Below, one piece after another: positions 18,718 through 25,988 of a stretch of DNA of 64,000 nt. Location: positions 44,197-108,196 of the forward strand of contig NZ_LIGX01000020.1 of the NCBI RefSeq assembly GCF_001683795.1, read 5' to 3'. The notes under the pieces were generated by a model, which was not told where the DNA came from, did not search any database, and saw only the letters and a list, made by a program, of their open reading frames with translations. This DNA comes from Neoakkermansia glycaniphila. GTDB taxonomy: Bacteria > Verrucomicrobiota > Verrucomicrobiia > Verrucomicrobiales > Akkermansiaceae. The translations under genes and the position numbers were made by a program. How positions within the stretch are numbered: position 1 is the first letter of the stretch; the number at the start of each line of letters is the position of its first letter.

Positions 18718-19221
18718 TCAAGGAGAGGCAAAGAGTTCCCCGTCACAAGTATGTAACAGGAAAGCGCGCTGCTCCCGGTCGAGAAGCCGCTGCTTCATCG
18801 CGAGGCCTCCGGCGTACCCTGTCAGCTCTCCCCGGCAGCCGATCACGCGGTGGCAGGGAATGAAAATGGGGATGGGGTTCCGGTGGTTGGCCATGCCGAC
18901 GGCACGGCATGCCTTCGGCGAACCGATCTCCTCGGCGATGTCGCGGTAAGAGGCCGTTTGCCCATAGGGAATGCGGAGCAGGGCATCCCACACCTTCTTC
19001 ATGAACGGTGTGCCTTGCGGCGACAGCGGCAGGTCGAACGACTCCAGTTCTCCGGCGGCATACAGTTCCAGCTGGCGGAATGCCTCTTCGATGATGGAAT
19101 CTCCCTCTGCCTGAGGCTGATCATGGCAGGACAGGGGAGGATTCAGCACGACGCGTACGACGGCCCTTCCATCCGACTCGATGCCGATGAATCCCAAAGC
19201 TGTATCGCGGTAAACGGTCAT
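18718..19221 (-). CDS. ogt: Methylated-DNA--protein-cysteine methyltransferase
   Basis: 167 residues from ATG 19221 (MTVYRDTALGFIGI), which matches the usual Ogt/AdaC N-terminus. An ATG at 19263 would add 14 residues and overlap nfo by 8 bp. The suicide-cysteine motif IPCHRVIG is present near residue 122, with the DNA-binding helix YGQTASYRDIAEEIGSPKACRAVG ahead of it. It repairs O6-alkylguanine. It follows nfo, forming a small DNA-repair pair. Confidence 0.93.
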   Translation of the reverse strand: MTVYRDTALGFIGIESDGRAVVRVVLNPPLSCHDQPQAEGDSIIEEAFRQLELYAAGELESFDLPLSPQGTPFMKKVWDALLRIPYGQTASYRDIAEEIGSPKACRAVGMANHRNPIPIFIPCHRVIGCRGELTGYAGGLAMKQRLLDREQRAFLLHTCDGELFASP

Positions 19222-19255
19222 ATATTCATTGGATGTTGGATCGTCATGTTTCCGT

Positions 19256-20095
19256 TCAAACATCGTCCCGGTAAAGTTTCCGGAGCATGGCGATCTCGCG
19301 GGCGTGTCCGGCGAGATCGTTGGGCGTTTCCAAATAGAAGGGAAGATGGCGCAATACGGGGTGATTGATGATGCGGGCCAGCGCATCGAGTCCGATATGG
19401 CCTTCGCCGATGGTTGCATGCCTGTCCTTGCGGCTGCCGCGCGGATTCTGGCTGTCGTTCAGGTGAATGGCTTGCAAATGTTCCAACCCGATCGCACGGT
19501 CGAAATGCTCCAGCACTCCGTCGAGATCGCCCGCGATATCGTATCCCGCATCCCAGACGTGGCAGGTATCGAGGCACACTCCGAGAAGATGCCGATGCCC
19601 GACGCGGTCCATGATCTCGCGCAGCTCCTCGAACTCCCTGCCTATCTCGCTGCCCTTGCCGGACATGGTTTCGAGCAACACCGTTGTGGCCTGTTCCGGC
19701 TTCAGTATCTCGTTCAGCGCGGCGGCCACCCATTCGATCCCGGCCTCTACCCCCTGATTCACATGATTGCCGGGATGGAAATTGTACAGGCTGCCGGGGA
19801 TGGATTCAAGACGGGCCAGATCGTCCGCCATCGTCTCGCGGACGAGGGTACGCAGATGCTCGGTCGCTGCGCTGGCATTCATCGTATAGGCGGCATGCGC
19901 CAGTGCCGGTGCGAAATGATGCTCCAATGCCCAGACTCGGTATTGCTCCACATCGCGATCATCCAGCTTCTTGGCGGAAGCACCGCGCGGATTGCGCGTG
20001 AAGAACTGGAAGGTATTTGCATCGATGGATGTGGCCGCCTTGCCCATGGCAAGAAAGCCCTTCGCGCAGGATAGATGGCAACCGATTTTTAGCAT
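19256..20095 (-). CDS. nfo: Endonuclease IV (AP endonuclease)
   Basis: 279 residues from ATG 20095 (MLKIGCHLS, the usual start of the family); another ATG lies 15 bases upstream. The TIM-barrel zinc ligands fall in the expected motifs: [50 protein letters not shown], and YLETPND at the end. It cuts the DNA backbone 5' of abasic sites. It is followed by ogt on the same strand. The region upstream is the AT-rich island. Confidence 0.95.
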   Translation of the reverse strand: MLKIGCHLSCAKGFLAMGKAATSIDANTFQFFTRNPRGASAKKLDDRDVEQYRVWALEHHFAPALAHAAYTMNASAATEHLRTLVRETMADDLARLESIPGSLYNFHPGNHVNQGVEAGIEWVAAALNEILKPEQATTVLLETMSGKGSEIGREFEELREIMDRVGHRHLLGVCLDTCHVWDAGYDIAGDLDGVLEHFDRAIGLEHLQAIHLNDSQNPRGSRKDRHATIGEGHIGLDALARIINHPVLRHLPFYLETPNDLAGHAREIAMLRKLYRDDV

Positions 20096-20217
20096 ACTTT
20101 GATGTACCATTATATAATATATTTACAATTGTCACAAGCATGTTATTCAGTATATCTGCCCAGTCGAAGTATAATTCAACTGGGCAGATTGTACCATTTA
20201 TCACGGACGACAAATAA

Positions 20218-20250
20218 GTTTCAATCCACGCACTCCGTGAGGAATGCGAC
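20218..20250 (-). repeat. Solitary type I-C-like CRISPR repeat
   Basis: On the plus strand it begins GTTTCAATCCACGC and ends GGAATGCGAC. Read on the minus strand it starts GTCGCA and ends GTGGATTGAAAC, the signature of type I-C repeats, and it is 33 nt long. A CGCA/TGCG stem with an inner TCC/GGA stem and a GTGA loop is intact, with one mismatch. No second intact copy lies one spacer length away on either side, and no cas gene is in the window. Confidence 0.6.
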
Positions 20251-20330
20251 ATATATCGTCTTCGATTTCCATTTTCATACCCTTTGACAGATATGATTTT
20301 ACATGTACTCAAAGTATTATGTGAGTAGAA

Positions 20331-20356
20331 GTACAACTCACGCACTCCGAAAAGGT
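20331..20356 (-). repeat. Degenerate second copy of the CRISPR-like repeat
   Basis: CAACTCACGCACTCCG matches CAATCCACGCACTCCG of the first copy at 14 of 16 positions, including an identical CACGCACTCCG core 112 bp away. The other half has decayed. The spacing does not fit one normal repeat-plus-spacer unit, so deletion or decay is likely. Confidence 0.35.
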
Positions 20357-20508
20357 ATAATGTACTTCCGGACGGGTACAATAAATACACATGAACGAGA
20401 ATATGCCATACTCCATGAAAAAGTCAATTTTTGAGATTATATTTCTTATTAGTCGTAAGTGAAAAATTTAAATTAATTCTCAAACAAATTAAAATGACAA
20501 ATAATTTC

Positions 20509-20537
20509 TTGACATCAATTCACCGAAATGATAGTTT
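20509..20537 (+). promoter_or_regulatory. Candidate sigma-70 promoter in the AT-rich island
   Basis: A perfect TTGACA and a weaker TAGTTT are 17 bp apart. A transcript starting near 20544 would run straight into the hairpin at 20556-20582 and then toward the DUF3892 gene. Confidence 0.4.
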
Positions 20538-20555
20538 TTTTCTGTCGGAATAAAA

Positions 20556-20582
20556 AAGGATGGAGCTTGGAACTCCATCCTT
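20556..20582 (-). terminator. Strong hairpin, terminator-like on the minus strand
   Basis: A perfect 10-bp stem (AAGGATGGAG with CTCCATCCTT) and a 7-nt loop. On the minus strand it is followed by TTTTTT, giving a typical intrinsic terminator; on the plus strand the trailing tract is weak. No minus-strand gene obviously ends here. Confidence 0.55.
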
Positions 20583-20702
20583 CTATTTCTGAAAACAAGT
20601 CTTATGCAGAAAATGTCATCAGTTTAGCTGAATCGCTGAACGCTTTTTACAAGTTCATCCAGATGATGTCAATCCGGCAGTAAGACATAATATAATAACA
20701 TT

Positions 20703-20981
20703 ATGGCCAAAGCCACGAAAATTAAGTTAAAAGACGGATGTACATCTCCGAAGTCCACGCTGGAAATCTCTGAAATTTATCTCGAAGGAGTAAATAAGGA
20801 AGGTTTTTATACTAAAGCAGCAGTACATGATTTCGTCAAAGACGAAAATGTAGTTACTGTGAATATTGGACCTAGTTATCCCAAATTAATTGCAGTTGTC
20901 AGTCCCAAAGGGGAAAAATACGTCCGATCAGAACCAAACGATACGAAGGACGACAATCTTTTGAAATTGCCGCGAGTATAA
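20703..20981 (+). CDS. DUF3892-like small protein
   Basis: 92 residues, AT-rich compared with its neighbours. The layout fits DUF3892: a short beta-rich protein with EGVNKEGFYTKAAVHDFV in the middle and a C-terminal KYVRSEPNDTKDDNLLKLP, the D-N-L-L-x-L-P ending typical of that family. The function of the family is unknown. TATAAT lies only 6 bp before the ATG, so the message may be leaderless. It is the only gene in the low-GC island and ends in a good terminator, suggesting acquired DNA. Confidence 0.75.
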   Translation: MAKATKIKLKDGCTSPKSTLEISEIYLEGVNKEGFYTKAAVHDFVKDENVVTVNIGPSYPKLIAVVSPKGEKYVRSEPNDTKDDNLLKLPRV

Positions 20982-20983
20982 GG

Positions 20984-21001
20984 TTGTCTTATGTAAGACA
21001 A
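20984..21001. repeat. Perfect 8-bp inverted repeat after the DUF3892 gene
   Basis: TTGTCTTA and TAAGACAA separated by two bases, just ahead of the terminator. It may strengthen termination or bind a regulator. Confidence 0.4.
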
Positions 21002-21007
21002 TTACAG

Positions 21008-21040
21008 GCAGCCTATTCCAATAAGAATAGGCTGCTTTTT
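21008..21040 (+). terminator. Intrinsic terminator of the DUF3892 gene
   Basis: An 11-bp perfect stem (GCAGCCTATTC with GAATAGGCTGC), a 6-nt loop and TTTTT. It abuts the stop of the convergent cobO gene. Confidence 0.88.
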
Positions 21041-21567
21041 CAGTATTCAAACCCCTCCTGCGCCGGGGTGCCTTGTTGAAGGGCGTGGCGGATGCAACCG
21101 ATGCTGCTTACGGTGTCGGCAAGTGCCATGAGGGATTCCGGGGCGTTGCGCCCGGTCATGATGAGCGTTTTTCCTTCGGGCAGGGCGGCGATTGCTTTGC
21201 AGGCTTCGTTTTCATCAATCAATCCATACCGGACGGGGTAGAAGAATTCGTCGAGGATGATGACGGATGTTTCATCGTCGGCCATGCGTTGCCGGGCGAG
21301 TTCCCAGCCGGAAAGGGCGGCGGCGCGGTGTTTCTCCCACTGGGGGGAGTCCGGCTGCTTCGGCGTGAATCCGAGGCCAGAGCAGACGACTTCCGCTTCG
21401 GGGAAACGGCGCAGGGCGGCTACTTCTCCATACCCTCCGTCGTGCTTGATGAACTGGATGACGGATACTTTTCTCCCATGTCCGATAGCGCGCAAAGCCA
21501 TGCCGAAGGCGGAGGTCGTTTTGCCCTTGCCGTCTCCGGTGATGATGAGGATGCGCTTGGATGCCAT
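21040..21567 (-). CDS. cobO: ATP:cob(I)alamin/corrinoid adenosyltransferase, CobO/BtuR type
   Basis: 175 residues, typical of the CobA/CobO/BtuR family. The P-loop GDGKGKTTSAFG is at residues 11-22, followed by VIQFIKHDGGYGE and the conserved VIILDEFFYPVRYGL segment. It transfers the adenosyl group of ATP to Co(I) corrinoids in the cytoplasm, needed both for de novo cobalamin synthesis and for salvage. It lies 30 kb away from the cbi operon and has no riboswitch of its own that I can see. Confidence 0.92.
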   Translation of the reverse strand: MASKRILIITGDGKGKTTSAFGMALRAIGHGRKVSVIQFIKHDGGYGEVAALRRFPEAEVVCSGLGFTPKQPDSPQWEKHRAAALSGWELARQRMADDETSVIILDEFFYPVRYGLIDENEACKAIAALPEGKTLIMTGRNAPESLMALADTVSSIGCIRHALQQGTPAQEGFEY

Positions 21568-21613
21568 GAGGGAATGCTAGGAAGTCCGTGACCGAATGTC
21601 AAGGTTCGAGTGC

Positions 21614-22813
21614 TTACGCCCGGTTGCGCTGATGGCCGAGCCATGTTCCCTTGCTCCAGATGGTTTCAAAGGGGCCTTGCTTGTGCCTTGCCAGCCACCG
21701 GCGGCTCCAGAAGAGCTGGAGACCCACAATGCCGAGGCCGATGAGGAAGGTGACCGTAGCCCCCGTCGTTTTGTACAGGCCGAGGCCGTAGCCGTAGTAC
21801 AGGAAGACGCCGATGATGGACTGCGTGATGTAGTTGGTCAGGCTCATCCGGCCATAGGGGATGATGAAGCGCTGGATACGAAGGCCGTTCGTCCGGAACC
21901 AAGCGAGCGTGAATGCGGCGACGAGCAGCCCCATGAAGGCGATATTGAACCACGACATGACGATGGTATCCATGGGTACGGACAGCCTGTCCAGTCCGGC
22001 GGTGTGAAGCATATCGCCCATGCTTTCCTTGATGTACCACAGCGGGCCGAAGGCGGCGGCGCAAACCGTACATACGGTTCTCCAGCGGCGGACGGATTGT
22101 GCGCTCGGGATGAAGTACTGCCGTCTTCCCAGAAGCAGGCCGTACATGAAGAGTCCGACGGTCTGGAACAGGCGGCCGTGTTCGACCTGCCAGAAGTTGC
22201 TGTAAAGCTGCCCGTGCCAGATGTTGGATCGGAGGAGTTCGAGGAAATTGCCGTCTTTCATGACCGGAAGGGCCAGCTGCTTGTAGGTGATATAGCCGTC
22301 GGAGAGCGGCGTGTAGCCGGAGTGGAACAGGGAATACAGGACTCGCCCCCATTCGAAGGGCTGGAAGAGGCATGCCAGCGCGATGATGAAGACGGTTTTG
22401 TCCTTGAGCCGGCAAACGGGAATGAGGAGCAGCCCGGCGACGGCGTACAGCAAAAGGATATCCCCGTTGTAGAACAGCGAATGGAACTGGGCGAAGAGGA
22501 AGAGCAGGAACATGCGCCATGCGAAACGCCTCCGGAAGTCGCCGCCGCGCGCCTGTTCGTTGCGGAACTGGATGTAAAAGCTGAAGCCGAAGAGCAGGGA
22601 GAAGGTGGCATAGGCCTTGCCCGCCATCAGGAAGAAGGTCGTTTCCCAGACGCCCAGATCGAGCATGTTGAGCCAGTCGGGCATGCCTTCCGGGATGCAG
22701 TACAGGTTGTAATGTTCCAGGCTGTGGAGGATGACGATGGCCATCAGGGCGAATCCCCTGAGGGCATCGACGACATCCAGCCGTTTGTTTAACGGAGGCA
22801 GCAAGTCGGTCAT
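21614..22813 (-). CDS. DUF418 domain membrane protein
   Basis: 399 residues with about nine to ten membrane helices. The N-terminus KRLDVVDALRGFALMAIVILHSLEHYN is typical of the DUF418/acyltransferase-3-like membrane superfamily. The C-terminal half carries the DUF418 features GRMSLTNYITQSIIG and LGIVGLQLFWSRRWL followed by GPFETIWSKGTW. Members are inner-membrane proteins of unclear function, possibly acyl transfer or small-molecule transport. It diverges from rfbB and precedes cobO on the same strand by 46 bp; a link with cobalamin is not supported by sequence. Confidence 0.87.
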   Translation of the reverse strand: MTDLLPPLNKRLDVVDALRGFALMAIVILHSLEHYNLYCIPEGMPDWLNMLDLGVWETTFFLMAGKAYATFSLLFGFSFYIQFRNEQARGGDFRRRFAWRMFLLFLFAQFHSLFYNGDILLLYAVAGLLLIPVCRLKDKTVFIIALACLFQPFEWGRVLYSLFHSGYTPLSDGYITYKQLALPVMKDGNFLELLRSNIWHGQLYSNFWQVEHGRLFQTVGLFMYGLLLGRRQYFIPSAQSVRRWRTVCTVCAAAFGPLWYIKESMGDMLHTAGLDRLSVPMDTIVMSWFNIAFMGLLVAAFTLAWFRTNGLRIQRFIIPYGRMSLTNYITQSIIGVFLYYGYGLGLYKTTGATVTFLIGLGIVGLQLFWSRRWLARHKQGPFETIWSKGTWLGHQRNRA

Positions 22814-22888
22814 GCGTTGAAATACGCCGTGCGGAGTGCCTTTCTTTCACTCGCGCATCTCTTCAAAGCCCTCAAGGAACCTTTCGGT

Positions 22889-22917
22889 TTGCTTTTTTCC
22901 GCCTGTCCTGCTATTCT
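22889..22917 (+). promoter_or_regulatory. Candidate sigma-70 promoter of rfbB
   Basis: TTGCTT and TATTCT are 17 bp apart. The start of transcription would be near 22924, about 36 nt before the ATG. Confidence 0.45.
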
Positions 22918-22959
22918 GGCAGCGTACATAAGGCAGGCTGTCCTCACCATGTTGTCCAT

Positions 22960-23991
22960 ATGAAGCGTACGGTTCTCATCACGGGCGGAGCGGGATTCAT
23001 CGGTTCCAATTTCGTTCCGTTCTTTGCGGCTCTCCATCCGGAATACGAGGTGGTGAATCTGGATCTGCTGACGTATGCCGGCAATGCGGCCCATTTGAGG
23101 GAATGCGATGTCTTGCCGAATTATTCTTTCGTGCAAGGGGATATTGCGGATGTGCCGTTTGTCGATGCCCTGTTTCGGGACCGGGATATTCGGGGAGTGA
23201 TCCATTTTGCGGCGGAGAGCCATGTGGACAATTCCATTTCCGGCCCGGCGGCATTCGTCCGCACGAATCTGACCGGTACGTTTGCGCTGCTGGATGCAGC
23301 CCGGAGGCACTGGATGGAAGCTCCCAACCGCTGGAAGCCCGGTTACGAGGGATGCCGTTTCCACCATATTTCGACGGACGAGGTGTACGGCTCCCTGGGC
23401 GAGACGGGGCTGTTTACGGAAGAGACCCCGTATGCGCCGAATTCCCCCTATTCCGCGAGCAAGGCGGGATCCGACCTGCTGGTGCGTTCGTATTTCCATA
23501 CCTACGGCATGGATGTGACGACTTCCAATTGCTCGAACAATTACGGCCCGAAGCAGCACCGCGAGAAGCTGATTCCGACGGTGATCCGGCACGCTCTGGC
23601 GGAGAGGCCGATTCCCATTTACGGGGACGGGCTGAATGTGCGCGATTGGCTGTACGTGCTCGACCACTGCAAGGCGGTAGATGCGGTGTATCACCGCGGC
23701 CGTGCGGGAGAGACGTATAACGTGGGAGGAAATGCCGAGATGACGAATCTCGCCATTGCGGGGACGATTTGCTCTCTGCTGGACGCGCTGCGCCCCCGCG
23801 CCTGCGGCCGCCCGCATGCCGAGCTGCTGGCCTTCGTGGAAGACAGGCCCGGCCACGACCGCCGCTATGCGATCGATGCGTCGAAGCTGCAGGCGGAGCT
23901 GGGATGGCAGCCGGAGGAATCGTTCGCTTCCGGCATGGCGAAGACGGTGGAATGGTATCTCGGCCCCGGCCGCGAAGGACTTGGCGTTTGA
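22960..23991 (+). CDS. rfbB: dTDP-glucose 4,6-dehydratase
   Basis: 343 residues, normal for RfbB/RmlB. The NAD+-binding motif GGAGFIGSN is at residues 9-17, followed by AAESHVDNSI, the catalytic STDEVYGSLG segment and YSASKAGSDLLVRSY with the Tyr-x-x-x-Lys pair. NVRDWLYVLDHCKAV is also typical. It converts dTDP-glucose to dTDP-4-keto-6-deoxyglucose for dTDP-rhamnose and other deoxysugars. The partner genes rfbA, rfbC and rfbD are not next to it, so it is a stand-alone copy here. Confidence 0.93.
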   Translation: MKRTVLITGGAGFIGSNFVPFFAALHPEYEVVNLDLLTYAGNAAHLRECDVLPNYSFVQGDIADVPFVDALFRDRDIRGVIHFAAESHVDNSISGPAAFVRTNLTGTFALLDAARRHWMEAPNRWKPGYEGCRFHHISTDEVYGSLGETGLFTEETPYAPNSPYSASKAGSDLLVRSYFHTYGMDVTTSNCSNNYGPKQHREKLIPTVIRHALAERPIPIYGDGLNVRDWLYVLDHCKAVDAVYHRGRAGETYNVGGNAEMTNLAIAGTICSLLDALRPRACGRPHAELLAFVEDRPGHDRRYAIDASKLQAELGWQPEESFASGMAKTVEWYLGPGREGLGV

Positions 23992-24040
23992 TCGCCTACG
24001 CAAAACTGGCGCCGGAACATCCGATGCCAGTGCACAGGGA

Positions 24041-24146
24041 ACCACAGATGCCGCAGATCGGCACAGATCAGGATCTTATTCAAGAAACGAGTTACCACTC
24101 GCATCTTTTTTATCAAAATCTGCGAAAATCAGTGGCATCTGTGGCT
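24041..24146. repeat. CACAGAT-type inverted repeat, copy A
   Basis: About 105 bp between rfbB and poxB, bounded by CCACAGATGCC (24042-24052) and its exact complement GGCATCTGTGG (24134-24144). GCAGAT (24053-24058) and ATCTGC (24118-24123) pair inside. Several CACAGAT-like words recur. The same layout appears at 62097-62224. Confidence 0.7.
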
Positions 24147-24177
24147 CATCAATGAATGGTTCATGGTGAACGGCTGC

Positions 24178-25911
24178 TCAGAAGAAGAGCCTGCGGTTGC
24201 CGAACAGGATGCGCTTCACGGTGTTGAGCTCGCCGTGCAAGACGTGCTTGGCGATGGTTTTGGCAAAGCCGAATGCCTGGTTCATCGTGATTTCCGGCGG
24301 CATGGCGAGCGCATGCTCGTCCACGACGACATCCAGCAGCGCGGGGCCTTCGCAGGCCAGCCAACGCTTGACGGCCAGAATGGCATCTCCCGGTTTCGTG
24401 AGCCGTTCCGCCTGCACGCCCATGGCCTGCGCCACTTCGGCGAAGTTGGGGTTTTTCAGGTCGGTGTTGACGGGGCGTATGCCCGCCGCCGTCATTTCGA
24501 GGTTGATGAAGTCGAGAGCTGAATTGTTGTACACCAGCACCTTGACGGGCAATCCCTCCTGTACGAGCGTGAGCAGGTCGCCGGGGAGCATGGCGAGTCC
24601 GCCGTCTCCGCAGAGGGCGATGACCTGCCGTTCCCGGTCGGGAGCCTGTGCGCCCATTGCCATGGCGAGGGCGCAAGCCATCGAACCGTGCTTGAAGGAA
24701 CCGATGATGCGGCGCGTACCGCCGCCGTGCAGGTAGCGGGCCGACCAGATGTTCGGGGTGCCTGTATCGACGGTGAAGACGGCGCTGTCACTCGCGCAGT
24801 CGCTGATGATCTTGGTGATATATTCGGGCCGGATGGGGGCGTCTTCGTCCACATGGTGGATGTAGGCGTTCAGCTTCTTCATTTCCTTGGCGTGGCGCGT
24901 CAGGGACTGCCGCAGGTACTCATCGTCGGACTTTTCCTGAATGAGAGGCATCAGCTCGCGCAGGGTGGCGAGCGTATCGCCCTGTACGCCGAGGAAGGCG
25001 GGGACGCGGCGGCCGAGGTGGGTGGCGTTGATGTCCACCTGTGCGACTTTGACGTGATGGGGAAGGAAGGCGCTGTACGGGAAGTCCGTACCCCACATGA
25101 CGAGCAGGTCGCAGTCGTTCATGGCCTGCGTGGCATCGCCCCAGCCCAGAAGTCCGGTCATGCCGACGGCGTAGGGATTGTCCTGCTCCATGATGTCCTT
25201 GGCGCGGAAGGTGTAGGCGATGGGTGCCTTGACTTTGCCAGCCAGCTCGACGATTTCCTTCTGTGAGCCCGTGCAGCCGTAGCCGCAGAAGAAGGTGATG
25301 CGCCTGCTGCCGTTGATAAGGGAGGCCAGAGCCTGAATATCGTCCGGCGAGGGGGTGACGGTGGCGCGGCCTACGCAAAGGGGTGCCTTGGCATATCCCT
25401 CGCGCTCCGCTTTCCGGGCGGCGACGTCGCCGGGCAGCACGATCATGCCGACGCCCGGCTTGTCCTTGGCGTGGCGGATGGCATTGGCGACGATGGTAGG
25501 CGCGTGTTCCGCTTCCGAGACGAGTTCGCAAAAGGCCGTGCATTCACGGTAGAATTCCTGCGGGTGCGTTTCCTGAAAGTAATCGTTGCCTACCTGACTG
25601 AGGGGGATGTGCGACGAGATGGCGAAGACGGGTGCATCGCTTCGCGCCGCATCGTAGAGACCGTTGATCAGGTGCATATTGCCGGGGCCGCTGCTTCCGC
25701 AGCAGGCGGCGAGTTCACCCGTGATCTGTGCTTCCGCGCTCGCGGCGAAGGCGGCGGCTTCTTCGTGCCGGACGTGTATCCAGCGGATGCTGCCGTCGCT
25801 TGTCAGGGCTTCCGTGACGGGGTTCAGGCTGTCGCCTACAATGCCGTAGATCCGCTTGATGCCCGCATCCCGCAGCATGCCGACGAGTTGATCGGAGACT
25901 GTTTTACTCAT
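24178..25911 (-). CDS. poxB: Thiamine-diphosphate-dependent pyruvate dehydrogenase (quinone)/oxidase
   Basis: 577 residues from ATG 25911, close to E. coli PoxB (572). The N-terminal pyrimidine-binding domain has the catalytic Glu in HVRHEEAAAFAASAEAQ, then GSSGPGNMHLINGLYDA. The C-terminal domain has the TPP-metal motif CGDGGLAM ending in NNSALDF. It decarboxylates pyruvate to acetate and CO2, passing electrons through FAD to membrane quinones, and sits at the inner membrane. Pyruvate oxidase is the closest alternative, since acceptor choice cannot be read from sequence. The gene is monocistronic or follows GH75 after 77 bp. Confidence 0.9.
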   Translation of the reverse strand: MSKTVSDQLVGMLRDAGIKRIYGIVGDSLNPVTEALTSDGSIRWIHVRHEEAAAFAASAEAQITGELAACCGSSGPGNMHLINGLYDAARSDAPVFAISSHIPLSQVGNDYFQETHPQEFYRECTAFCELVSEAEHAPTIVANAIRHAKDKPGVGMIVLPGDVAARKAEREGYAKAPLCVGRATVTPSPDDIQALASLINGSRRITFFCGYGCTGSQKEIVELAGKVKAPIAYTFRAKDIMEQDNPYAVGMTGLLGWGDATQAMNDCDLLVMWGTDFPYSAFLPHHVKVAQVDINATHLGRRVPAFLGVQGDTLATLRELMPLIQEKSDDEYLRQSLTRHAKEMKKLNAYIHHVDEDAPIRPEYITKIISDCASDSAVFTVDTGTPNIWSARYLHGGGTRRIIGSFKHGSMACALAMAMGAQAPDRERQVIALCGDGGLAMLPGDLLTLVQEGLPVKVLVYNNSALDFINLEMTAAGIRPVNTDLKNPNFAEVAQAMGVQAERLTKPGDAILAVKRWLACEGPALLDVVVDEHALAMPPEITMNQAFGFAKTIAKHVLHGELNTVKRILFGNRRLFF

Positions 25912-25988
25912 ATCTCCAACATTCAAACCTACCGGACGGGAGAAGGCAAGCCGCAACTCTATCAATTAGGGGTGCGGACAAGCGCCAT

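Larger units (their letters stand above)
20096..20702. other. AT-rich intergenic island upstream of nfo
   Basis: About 600 bp with no convincing gene and a base composition much more AT-rich than its flanks. It contains an 11-bp inverted repeat (ATCTGCCCAGT at 20154-20164 and its complement at 20179-20189), a CRISPR-like repeat at 20218-20250 with a degenerate partner near 20331, a GAAGTAC/GTACTTC inverted repeat (20328-20334 and 20362-20368), a good sigma-70 promoter and a strong hairpin. It looks like a relic of laterally acquired DNA. Confidence 0.6.

Noticed and set aside
20154..20189. Inverted repeat as the terminator of a plus-strand gene
   Set aside because: No gene precedes it on the plus strand and there is no T-run; kept only as a structural note.
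19959..20390. 143-codon minus-strand frame over nfo and the island
   Set aside because: Part is antisense-free but it overlaps the nfo start in another frame and crosses the CRISPR-like repeat; no domain and poor composition.
20218..20400. A CRISPR array
   Set aside because: Only one intact repeat and one decayed copy are present, with no regular spacers and no cas genes, so I list them only as repeats.
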